The notes below the pieces were generated by a model that did no database searches, was not told the DNA's origin, and saw only the letters and a list, made by a program, of their open reading frames with translations. This document shows positions 11,275-23,700 of a stretch of DNA of 35,599 nucleotides, piece after piece (position 1 is the first letter of the stretch; every line of letters begins with the position of its first letter). The DNA lies in contig CAXNAD020000049.1 of the NCBI GenBank assembly GCA_964200185.2, positions 1 through 35,599 of the forward strand, in the 5' to 3' direction. Made by a program: the position numbers and the translations under genes. The DNA comes from Choristocarpus tenellus KU-1152 (taxonomy: Eukaryota > Phaeophyceae).

Positions 11275-14200
11275 TCACTTGGCCCAGCGATAGACAACAG
11301 TGGGAACCTTGTAGGGTTCCTCATCGTCATTCACACATGAAACCTGGAGCTCAACATAGGTTCGCCCAGGGGAGATGACATCACCCGATGGAGACTGCAG
11401 CATACATTGTGGGAAAGGTAAGGGGACCAGGAGGGTGAACCTTGAGTTGGGGGTGTAGTGGGGAGAAAGGATGGCCTCAAATGTTGAGAAAAAGTATACT
11501 TCGCAATAGAATACAAATTAGAGGTGGAGCTAGTATTTCCTGGAATGAATTGTGTCCTCTCATTGGTCAATGATACCGTTGAACGCCACAGCTATATGAC
11601 AGATCTTATCTCACAGATTTTTCATCCTCCTCTGGACCGGGTAATGCATGTAATGAAAGGGCAAGTACTACACACACCTCATTAATAGTACAAAAGTAGT
11701 GAAAAAAAACACCTTGGTAGAGGGCACAGAGACATGCCTGAACGTATGTCAGATTAAGCACCTTCTGCAGCCAAATAGATAGATAGCCAGAAACTATTCC
11801 CACAACGGTACTCTGAGTTTACAATAGTGTAGCAGAGAGGCACTTCATAGCTCCCCCCCCAAATAAGTAATACATAGGTCCGAGTTCGACACACTTGAAA
11901 AGTGGTCAGTATATTCGCAGCGTATTCGATTTTACGAAGTAGTACTACGTAGCCTCAGTACAAAAAAAATGGGATGAACACATATATTACTGCCAAGGAA
12001 CATGGGCAACCCATCAGCATACAAGTTCTGTGTTACACCCATATCCAACATTGTGAAAGGAGCATATTAAGAACATGCCCAAGCTGGAAGAAGACTCACG
12101 TCTTGGTAGCGCTGCCTCACCCACTCCTTGAGGTTAGTATCCATGTTGGACTGATACAAGGCCTTGAGGTCAGGTGTCCAGGGCTATACATACTCACCAC
12201 CACAATAGCAACAACAGGATAAAAAAAACAAGGCAAAGTGAAAAAAGCAAAGGTGCACGTGAGGTGAAGAATACAAGCACCAAAATCGACTGGTGGGGGG
12301 TGGAGGGGGGGGTTTCACAGTGAACAAACATGTTCAAGTGTGTAAAAAACATGACCATACCCTACAAAGGTCAACTGGGAAAGGAGTAGGAAGGGGAATG
12401 GTTAGGAATCTCTAATAGAGAGAAGGGGCACCCCTTAGAGTGTGGGAAGGCTAGGATGGATGGTGAGAATGAATCCTACAGATGTGCTCAGCCATCATCA
12501 TGGATCAGAGAGGTGTGCATGTAAGCGCATTTGTAATCTCCCAACAGCTACGGTTGGGAGATACTAAATAATGAATACTTGTGTGGTATAGAAGAGCTCC
12601 ATAGTCATTCAAGGCACTCAACATCATCCAACAAAGCACTAGCCTTTGGTGGATTCTGAACACATTTTTCCTTGCTATCACCCTATTTCTCTCTGCACTA
12701 TTGTGTAATATCACACCCATCAATTTTAAGAACAGTTTTGAAAGCTTATGTTGTATGTTTCACTGCAAAAATAAAACTAACCAATGACAATAAGCCAGGA
12801 GCAGTATCACAGTAGCACCCTCTACTACTACCAGTAGTGTAAGAAAATCAACACTAAAAAATCAGTATCGACAACAATGCAGATAGCCCCTTCACCTGTG
12901 TATCATAGAGGAACAATCCCCTCTGCGGCCCATCTGCGTTACTGATGGAGTGCAGCAGTAGGACACACGTTAGTCCTGCATCACATGTACATTTACGATC
13001 AATGAACGGAGGAGAGTCAAGGCCAACAGTGAAGGAAAATAAGTTGGGGGTATATAGGGATAGGCGAGATACTAAAAGAAGTCCTTCATTAGTATGCAAT
13101 AAGCTATATTAGTGCCAATGTGCATGCACATTACAAAGTGTATAGGGACTGACTGTTCTTGAAGTGACCATTTCCAGTCACAAGAAGAAGCAGTCGCACA
13201 CCTAGCACCCCACAAATCACATCATATAGAGCTCTACAATCAGTCAACCTTTGCAGACTAAACAACACACATTCGAACTCAAGATATTATCATATCCTAA
13301 CCGGTGGAATGAATCCCTGCTACTGTACACTCAAATACTTTTCAACAGCAATTCGTGAGCAACAAAAAGTAATGCAAGAGAAGGAAACAACGTTTACCCA
13401 TACCAGCAAGTTATGGCTACAGAGTAAACTGTTTAAGAAATAAGCGAAGTCACTTACACCATCAGCTGTAAACATCAAAAAGTAACATCGTACATTTCTG
13501 ACAAACACCTGACTTCTTCACTGGCATAAATCGGGCATCCCCTGGAGTACTACATGGTCTAACAAAAAGAGGGCCATATTTGAAACACTGGACCAAACAG
13601 TAGTTGCAGGGTTCTAGTGACATCACACTATTATACCATACATACACAAAACACATTATGTCTACTTTCCATCTTCAGCTCGATGGAAAAATAAAACTGA
13701 CCGGTGACCTCCTTGAACGCAGCCAAGAATTCCCTCATAGTCAGGTCCCCCTTGTCCACCACTGTCTTATCCCACTTTGTGAATCCGCTGGGCACACACT
13801 TGGTCTCCGCCATCTCGATGTGGTCATACTCATCTTTAGCCTTTTCAGGCACGGCTGACCATATTTGTGACCAGCAAGACAACCAATATTTCCAGCACGG
13901 AGGATAGTTAGTCACTGTAACTGTAAGATCATTGACTTGTAATCCTAGTACTTTGAAGGCGGTTATACAAACGCGAGAAAACAGATGCTGTACACAGAGA
14001 TAAAACGTCTTCAGGCAAGAGGGAGAGGAGTAGTTGAGGCAAATTTGGGCAAGGGACGATATGAGGCTTATTCTATGGGGAAACAATGGAAGGGCTGAAA
14101 ACAGGTGTTATCGATGTACATTGCAGGGGGGTGACACGCACCTGGCTCAGAGAAGAAGTAGCTGTTGAGGCCAAGGTTGTTGGAGGAGTCCTTGTATGCC

Positions 14201-14798
14201 TCTAGCTTCTTATTCTGCAGAATCTACTTTCACGGAAGGGAAAAGGTTGAGCAGGTGCTTGACAATGTTAGCAACACCTGTCATACACACAACACAGCAA
14301 GACTGGTGGTACCATAGCTATGTTGACAAAAACATCCTCATGTAGATATTAGCTTACACAATTTTGAATACAGCTCATATACCATCACACCATCCCCACT
14401 CCAGTCAGCAACAATCTCTAATTTGTTGGAAACGTCAACACCCTGCTGGACTTTCAGCAACCAATTCACCCCTGCTTGTGAGTCTATCAGTCAATGAGAG
14501 CATTCCCTGATAATAATAAAATTGGTGCCTTAACAAAACATTTCAACATTTCAACAAAGAAGGATTTCCCACACTCGGCAGAAAAAACATTTGAACCAAG
14601 TGCTTTGGAAAAACATTATGGACCTGATTGTCACATGTTCTTAATATTCTCTCGTATCTTTTTGCCCTTGTTTATTACTTTCTCACCTTGAACAGTTCCA
14701 CCATGACCAACCCGCACACAGATGCTGTCGTAGTTGCAATGGCTGGAATGATCTTCCCAGCAATCATCTTGCACTTGTGACGAGAGGCCTGCTTAATT
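11275..14798 (-). CDS. UBA1: E1 C-terminal exons: end of adenylation domain and ubiquitin-fold domain
   Basis: Exon 14687-14798 has [20 protein letters not shown], the strongly conserved [14 protein letters not shown] motif. Exon 14142-14214 has [15 protein letters not shown], matching LDSYKNGFLNLALP. Exon 13702-13854 has [20 protein letters not shown] then [10 protein letters not shown], the start of the ubiquitin-fold domain that recruits E2 enzymes. The 19-base exon 13399-13417 supplies AITCWY and restores the phase. Exon 12896-12941 has RGLFLYDTQ, equivalent to GVSMLYSFF. Exon 12100-12162 has [12 protein letters not shown]. The last exon, 11275-11394, has [20 protein letters not shown] and ends YRWAK then TGA, matching the human LELCCNDESGEDVEVP...RYTIR end. 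This stop fits normal use of TGA in the host. Confidence 0.9.
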
Positions 14799-17700
14799 CT
14801 GGTCATTGCAAACAAAATATATATATATATATATATATATCATGCTTAGCTCAGGAAGAATCAACTTGACAATTAAACAATGCAGCATGTACATTTAGAT
14901 TAAATAATAAAGATAGGAAGCGATGGCGATGGCGAAACGGAAGGAATAAAGAACAAGTAAGCTATTAGGCCAACAAAAATGTCTCATAGTCAGGAAGAAG
15001 GGGAAGATTGGTAACAACATAAACAAGTTGCTAGAGCGGGAGTGCTTTGGATCACAGCAATGTAAGCATACAAGAATGGGGGCATTCCAACCTAAAGTAC
15101 GCAATGAGCCAAGCGCAGCCTGCCCTCCAAACTTCATCAGAACAAATTGAACACACTCCTCCAAGGTTCCTGACCGGTAGTTCCATGCCCGCATGTTGCT
15201 GGCTGCAGAAACAAAGTCGATGTGGAAGTTCAGGTCCTGGTCCTTCTCAAAATTCGCCGGCTCGAATCTGAGCCCATTGACATCCACAACCGAGAGCTGA
15301 TTCATCATTACGGTAAGAATACAACAAAAAGGTGTACCATGGGCATTGGCAAAGGGCTCAAATCAAACAAATGCACTTCAGCAAGCACTTCAGTGCACGT
15401 GTTTTGAGGGGGTGTGGCACTAACTGATGGAGGCCTTCATATACACTGTATCTTTTGGAGAGGGGCGGAAAAGGGAGCAATTACATAAGTAAAAAACTTG
15501 ACAATGTATATACAACAACAAAAAATCATCCAAGCCTTCCCCACTGCAATCAGGAGCCCATTATAGTCACGCATAAGACAATTCAATGCACAACTTTCTA
15601 ACAACACCAAAAGGTCAAGGATCTCTCCAACAGTCATACACCCTCACAAGAAGGCTTGTTTCAAAGAATCAATCCCTATTTCAGGTTGTAGATAAAATCT
15701 CACTCTTCATAAATGCCATGGAACCCCCTACTCATGCATTTTCCAGCAACCAGTGAACCACATTGATGACATCACTTTCTGCCATCATGAAAAAAAGCTT
15801 CCAAAGCAACACTCAACTACTGCCCAGAAAAAGCCCCTTCCCTCCTACCCCTCAGCTCCCTTGCCTGATCCAAGAGGGCTGCCAGCTCAGCAGGAGCATC
15901 TCCAGTGTCCATTTCCACCTCCTTGCAGTCCGTTATATGCAAGGGGGGAATAAGGGGGCAGGTGAAGAAGAGAGTGCCATTCCTATTAGTAAGAGAGGAA
16001 GCAAGCTTACAGTCCCACCACACTTCATAGAGTACAATTGTCTTTTCAACTCTCCCAAAAAAGGTGCATTTTTCGTCTTGAACTGAAGAAAATATTATAG
16101 CTTCATAATAGAAATACCTTACACTTCAAGCATGAAAGGGCACCCAAAGAATATAACAAAAACTCCAACCACCCTCACCATAACCCTAGACAGCTCTCAC
16201 ACTGACATTCCAAAGGACAATAAACACAATTAGATACGGTAAGGACAATGAAGACAACAAACACATGTTCAAATCAGCAAACATCATGCACCAGATTACA
16301 TGTCGCTGCCCTCAAGAATGATCACATACACAACAAACACAGAGTTGCTGCCAGATAGCATATCATCTCCTTCACATTCATGGAAAAAATTCTATATACC
16401 AGAGTCTGCGTGCACCAGCAGAAAATGTATTAACAGCATTGCCAACAAGTAAACTACCAGCAAAATATTATTTCCAACAAACAAGGGCAACAACTGGGTA
16501 CTCATCAAGTTTCCTGCACAAGAAAAAAAGAAAGTGTGTATTGGGTTTCACTGTAATACACACAATCGCGATAGCTCAGAGAAATGAAAACACACATATA
16601 CAAATACAGATTATTTTATTTAAGGTTGGCCAGAACAATAAAGGCAATACAAGGAAGTGTTGCATTAGACCCCAACAAAGACACGCACATCTATTGATAT
16701 GACACATTAAGCAGTTGGCCTTGATAGACTCTCACTACCAATACAGACAGTACAAGCATGTGGATACTACTATTGCCAACATTATTAATACAAAAAATAC
16801 TAGTATTATTACCATACGTGTACTGGTCACCTCCTGCTTGTCTTTCTCTTCCTCCTTTTCCTCCTCCTCCAATACAATCTTCTCCCCAGTGGGCTCCCAC
16901 ATAGGAACATCCTGGGCACCAGATAGTCTCATGACCTCTATTGTTGTTGACCCGTGTGAATGCCATAGTCAAGTACACAGCATGTATGCATGTAGAGATG
17001 GGGGAGGGAGGAAGTCAATCAAGAGAGATTCCTATCAAGAATAGAACCGCAGCGGCTGAATACTGCTCCTTGATAACAGATACCCTCCACAGAACAAAAC
17101 AAATAGTCTGTGTGCACTAATCAAATTGAATCAGCTCTTGTAAAAAAAACATGAAAAATATATTACACCTCGGTGACCCAACACAGAGCTGCACATGCCT
17201 TTGACGTAACTTGCCCTGAAAGCCCCTCAGCCAAGAAATGAAACACACTTCCTCAGCAAGCACGTCTTAAGAGTGATGTCGTCACAACAAAACTCAAAAA
17301 GAATGCTCTAAACTCCATCACACAGAGGATACCCTCTGTATCATTCAAACATAATGTATGATACCAACACCTACACAAACACAAACCTACTGATTTTAAT
17401 AAACTTACTGGTACACCCTCTCTTTAAGTGAAGTGCTACAAACACCTTCATAATGTATTATGTAAATGACCCACTGCCTTGAAGTGATCATGTATTTACT
17501 CCATGAACAACCAAATACAGGCAAAACCCAAACCCAAACACATTACCAAAAGATAAGTCCAAGCAAAGCACAAAAAACAGGTGAATCTCAATCAAGACCA
17601 GGTTGCAATTAGGATATACCTCCACCTCTAACAGCCTACAAGATATAGATACTAATGTCTCACTATTGGGGGAAGAAATCTATTGTCTCGTCAGCAAGGG

Positions 17701-20700
17701 GCAAAAAAGACATCTCTGCAGGAGAAAAGATCTAATGTGGTACCAACCAATCAGAAATTATACAGGCAGCTCAGATATGACATCCACCAATCAGAGATCA
17801 GAGATGATATCAGCCAATCATACTTCACATCAACCAAGTCACAATCAAAACTCCTTTCCCAAACCCAACACAGACCTCTGCCTTGTCCATTCTCATACCG
17901 TCTCTGGATCGCTGTTGGTGATCCATAGGAAGAAGCACTTCCTCAGGGGGGGGCACTACTCCACAACACGCTGCCAGGATATTGGCAACAGACATGACGA
18001 AGTTGAGGTGCTGCTCGTCCCCCATGCAGTCAAGACAAGCCGCTTGCGGGAACCGTTTCGCGCCAGTCCAGAAGCGTTCCCCAGATGATGAGATGTGGTC
18101 CTTCACATCCAAAAACCACAAAGTTTCAGCAACACAACCATCAGCAACAGCAGAGACGGGAGCTACCTCAGCAGAATCCATGGAGAGGTAAGAGTGGGCA
18201 CAAATAGACTTAACAAAAATAACCCCCAGCCTTATTGCTTATGCTTAAGGACCTTCTAGTTTCAGCCACTCCCCTGACCACGCTTTTAGGTGCCTCTGAG
18301 TGATGCACAGCATCGTTTTTCTGATTTCTTTAGCACCATATTGCACTGCTAATCTGGGGAAGGCGTTGCACTCTGGGCAGGCCTGTAGCAGTACCATTTC
18401 TCATATTCATACTGCCTTAGTATTTTCAGTTACTTCCTCTAGTATCAACTTTGCTCAAATGGTATTAGCTCTGTTTTCCTTATCTCCTAGCAAATATCTT
18501 CAACATACTTTTGCTTTCTCTTACCAATTCCACTCAGTGTGTATATTGAACTACTAAGTATTCTACTAAACGAGCATCCTATAAATGAGATATCATGTAA
18601 AGATTTATGTACTCATCTACTTTGGTGTATGTAACTCTATACAATGGTGCTCAAATAGAACAAAGCATACTCAAGAAATACATACAAATGAAGAAAACCT
18701 TTATTTTTATTAGCAGACCTGAAATTCGCCTTATCCTAAGATAACTTCTTTTGCTCAAGTCACATTTCATGGCCAACTGCAACTATGAATGGAACCCTTC
18801 AACAAAGGATAGGGCATGCTTAGTTCAAGTCTCACCTGAGCAATAATTTAATAATTGAATAGATGTGAGCATGGTCTTAACACTTACACGCCTACGCTGC
18901 AAGTTTGATCCCCACCGACACCAAAACATTTTTCATTACCCTTTCTAACCCCCAACTAAAGTCTAGACCACTGCAGGAAAAGGTCCCGTCCACAACACTT
19001 GTCATCCTTCTACGTGCTATGCACAGAAAATCAAAGCACTTGTCTGGTATTTGAAACCCTTACCTTATCATATACAAACAATAACAACCATCTTTGCTCT
19101 TATCTCTTCACAGAAAAGGTGCCCCTACCCATAATTCACTACACATTTAACTGATCGTGGCTTCAATCTGCCCGCTGAGACAGACCATTGGAAGCTTTGG
19201 ACTTCTTGCCTCATGGCACCATTTGCCACTCAGCAACCTGCGTGTGTTTCTTGCGTGTCATCTCTCACGCCAACAGTTCAATTGGACTAAGAAAAAAGTA
19301 TATAGTTGATAGAGTTCATTGTAATATAATATGGTCAATTGTACCATTAATTGTTCGGTTCAAAACGCTGAGAAAAAGGTTCACCTTTACCTTCAACTAC
19401 CTCAATGCATCAGTTAGGAAAAAACCCAGACCACAAGTCCATTCCACTCCCCGCATTCCTCTCAACTACACACTATTCCCATTATATTAATAATTAATAT
19501 GAATACATATATACTGAGTAAATACACCTCCGGGAAGTTGTGGATGAGCTGCAAGATCTTATCCCGGAACAGCGCATGGAACCTCAGAGTTGCCTCCCCA
19601 ACACAAGCCTCAAAGGTAGCCCCAGTTGCAAAAGTCAAGGTGGTCTGCAGTCGTCCCAGCTCCTCCAGAGCCTGGGGTATCGCAGAGGCTGCCTTTTTGC
19701 GGTCTGGGCAGTCCAATGTCGACAATCTCACCTAACACAACACACGCATGGCGGGGGTTTGGGGGGATGGAGGAAGGGAGGTAAGGGAGATATGGTCTTG
19801 AAATAATTGCCAAGGAGAAGTATCACTTGAATAGGATATAAATATTATTGCCATCACAGAGGTATTAAAAATAAGAACAGTCTGGCTATAATATCCCCCC
19901 TCCCAAAAAGATCAAGAATCAAAAAGAATCTCACAACATTCCGCATGCTTCTACATCCTCTTCATTCTTATTGCCCTGTTTTCCTGCTTTTTTTTTCTGT
20001 ACTATTCCAAGGTACAGTATTGAGGCACCACATACAAAAAAAAAATCTCCATTCATGATACTAGTTTTAGTTGCTATTTTTTGTCAACCCTTTCTTTTTG
20101 GCATAATCCTAATAAAGAATACATTTGTCAAGGCCAATAAAGCATACAATGGACACCCTCTTAGCTTGAAATAGAACCTAAAATCTCTCTTTTTTTGTTC
20201 TTCGCTTCAAGGGTTAGGGTTAGGGTTAGGGTTAGCTTCAAGAAGTGTATGGGTATTGCTTGATGATTACACTGCTCGCCAATACCATTCCCATCTCTGT
20301 CAGTGACCTATTGATAACTTCACTATTGAAGTCTCTTCACTGCAAAAAAGTAGAAAAACAAACATCTTGAGCAAAATCCACCACACAACACAGACAACAA
20401 CGACAAAGCCCACTATGGAGTACCATTCAAATAAACATTACCTTGTTGTGTTGCATCTTTATCTTCACCTCAACCTTGGGGAACAACAGATGCACCAAAA
20501 CGAGACATACATTACATTCATACACACCTAACAACACAAAGGTATCTGTTCCAAAAAGTAAATGCCCACCTCCTTGAGGTAGCCCTCCTTGTCCTCCACA
20601 AACTTCTTTGCTTCCACAAAAGGAGACACAAATAGATCCTCAAATTGTGCCCTGCAACACACATAAGCCACAACAACATCATGATATCATTATGTTGTCT

Positions 20701-23700
20701 AAAAAACAAACAGCATTTTAGAGCATGCCATGACAGTTCCAGGACACTACAAGGCAATCCACAGTGCTACAGTGACTCCAGCATGATAAATACATAATGG
20801 CACAACAGAGTCCATGAATTCACAAATCTATGAATATTGCCTATGGTGAAACTTACCATGCAGAAAAGAGAAAAAAGAAGGAGCAACTGTGGAGACAACA
20901 CCATTTGTAAAAGAAAACCTTCAAGGCCAGAAAAAAAAACTACCGTAAAATAGTGCACTGTACATACCCAAAAACATTACAAAGGAACTGCATACAAAAA
21001 GGAATAACAAACACTTACAACAACACATCAACAACGACACTTCATTCTACTCCACATCAGATATCTTACTATGCTTCCCAAAGAAATCGTGTTCTATGCA
21101 ATGTTGTTCTCCTCTGGTTATGCCGATCATGTGCGTATTGTATTTTGTGTGCAAACATCACATTGTGCCCCCTCCTCATCAACACTTCAATCCCACACAC
21201 TATAAAACAACATATTTACTCTAACTCTACTACTAACACTAGCACTACAGGGTAGCAACAGGATGTATTAACAGCTCACATAAAATTCATGATCAAGGGT
21301 TACACACCGTGACTTCTGCACTTACTTTATCTTCCTCAGAGGGGTAACAACTCCCTTCCACTGCTGTACTTCACCTGGCCCACTCAATGCAGTGCTCAAT
21401 GAGGGATGGAAAGTTTCTCAGGGTACACATGGGGATAGCATCATCGGCCTGGTCCTTTGGCCCATCAGCATAGCTCGCAGTGATGTGAGGCACAACCACC
21501 TGTAAAGCAGTGTTTTCAGACATTATAGCTTACATTGTTCTGCACACCGCTAAGAGTTGAGAAACTTCAGCAAGTTTATCTGAGGGGGGGGGGGGGGGTT
21601 GACCTATCCAAAGCACACATTTCATTACGCTTGAGAAAAAATAGAGCACCTATATTACATGTATCCAAGTGGTGTTCATATTACACTGACACATACAGGT
21701 AACCCTCAATTCATTGCCATTTCTGGAGAAACACTCGAGAAAAATAGAGTAGCACAAGCAGTAGAGTGCCATGGGGAACCCCAAAAAATCAATGCAGCTC
21801 TTCATTTCAACCATCACAATTGGCAACAACCTCAATCAATGTTCTCCTCCCCCCTGTACCAAAAACAAAAATCGCCTGATTATCTATCCACACAGAACAT
21901 CCTGTGTACAAAAAAATAAAAAAATAGGGACGAGGGGGGGGGAAGAATAAAATCTACAAAATGAAGGTACTTTACAAACCTGGACATTGCATTTGGTTCC
22001 CAGTGTTCCTGACTCTAGCAGTGGCTTGCCATAAAATACACACCTGAGGAACACACCCCAGAGCAGGGGAGGGTGGGCGCAGGGGGGGCAGTAGTCGACG
22101 CCAACCAAGTTTTTGGAAAACATGAAAAATATATATCAAGAAATGCATATACTACCTCTCTGTAAGAGATTCTGCAAAACACAACACAACTAAAAAAGGA
22201 CAACCAATAACCACTGTCCGTTGCCCAAGATCCTCAGAGTGATGTGAGATAGTTCAATCTTCAAATTGATAGCCTTACGGAAGGCATGGAGAAGGTTGGC
22301 GGCAAACAAGTTATCATCAACACCTGGCACTTTTTCTATTATCATCCAGTACTGACAATCAACACCATCACCCCTTCCTATCACCCTGCCAAAGTTGTAC
22401 CTTGAGTCGACATAAAGCCGTGCTTTCACATTGTCGAGCGCATTGGTGACAAAGTCTAGCCCTTCCCAGAAGGCATCCGAGAAAACATTCTCCGTTCCAG
22501 GCGACACAAAGTCCTCCCGTGAGTCCAGCTTCAAACATTTTCAACAAACAACACACCAACACAAAATAAGCACAGAGAATGGTTATACTAGAACAAAGTA
22601 AAATTCATACATGCAGAAGTGAAAGATCATCTGAAATGTGTTGAAAAACACTGACAGAGGAGAGGGGTAATTGCCATAAGAAAGTACTCTTCATGGTCAC
22701 AAAACAAAAAATACAATTACATTATCGGAAGCAACACATTCAAGCCACTCTAGATATAGAGTGTACACTTATTGAGGACAATCACTGGAGATAAGTCAGG
22801 TAAAGTCTTCTTAGAGTGAAATAAGAGAGATTCACAAGAGCTGGTTTGTGGTCTATTTATAGGCTATGGGTAACAGCTGTTTCTTACAGCAACAGATAGA
22901 TATCACCAACGGGTACTGATACTACTTTCAATTTTCCAACCAATGTACATACTAATAGCGGCATGGCAACAGTGCATCATCTTGGGCTATTCACAATTGT
23001 TTGGTATTCTGACAACCTGCATGTTCTCACACAAGAATATTACGTTCAGAGTCACATTGAGGCTGAGGACATTCCTAGCAGTTGCGCCATAACGGCTTCA
23101 CCTTGCCTCCTTCTATCTAGGGCTAGGGCAACCCATGGGGTGTACTCTTTACATTAGGGATACTTCCAACCTGCATTACTAACAGGGCATGTGTTGTTCC
23201 TTCCCATCAAGGCTCAGGTTGCTGATTCCAGTTAGTGTTGTGGGGCTGCACCTTGCAGCTTCTCTCCCTCCCAAGCCCCCCCTCCAGTAAGGAGGTGCCA
23301 AATTCCTGTTACAAAATAGGGACTGAAGGAAATCCTGGCTCCCAGCCTCACCTCCAACACGGACATCAGCCCCAGGACCAACCTCATCTATATACAGCCC
23401 TGCAGCTACCCCCCTGTCTTCATCCTCCATTCCTGCGCATTTACTACTTCACAAAAAGAAATGAAACCAATAACATACATATAGTACAAATAATGGTATT
23501 ACAAAACATACATAATGGACCAAGTACCTTAATACTGGGGTTCATTGCCAACACCGCTGCTGCAGCGGCCTTGCTCTTAGGCTGCCCCACATTGTGCTCC
23601 CGGAACAAGAATTGTCGGTTCAGGTTTGATACCTGTTACAATGTACCGGGGAAGGGGTGGGTGGGAGGGGTGTTCAAGGCAAAAACAGGGACGTTCCCTT

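Noticed and set aside
17747-17820. Three CCAATCA motifs as a promoter
   Set aside because: They lie in the middle of a transcribed intron with no nearby start and could be chance in a short repetitive stretch.
18860-18935. Possible tRNA (GTTTGATCCCCACCGACACCA near 18,900)
   Set aside because: There is no complementary 5' acceptor strand, D arm or anticodon arm upstream; only the 3' part resembles a tRNA.
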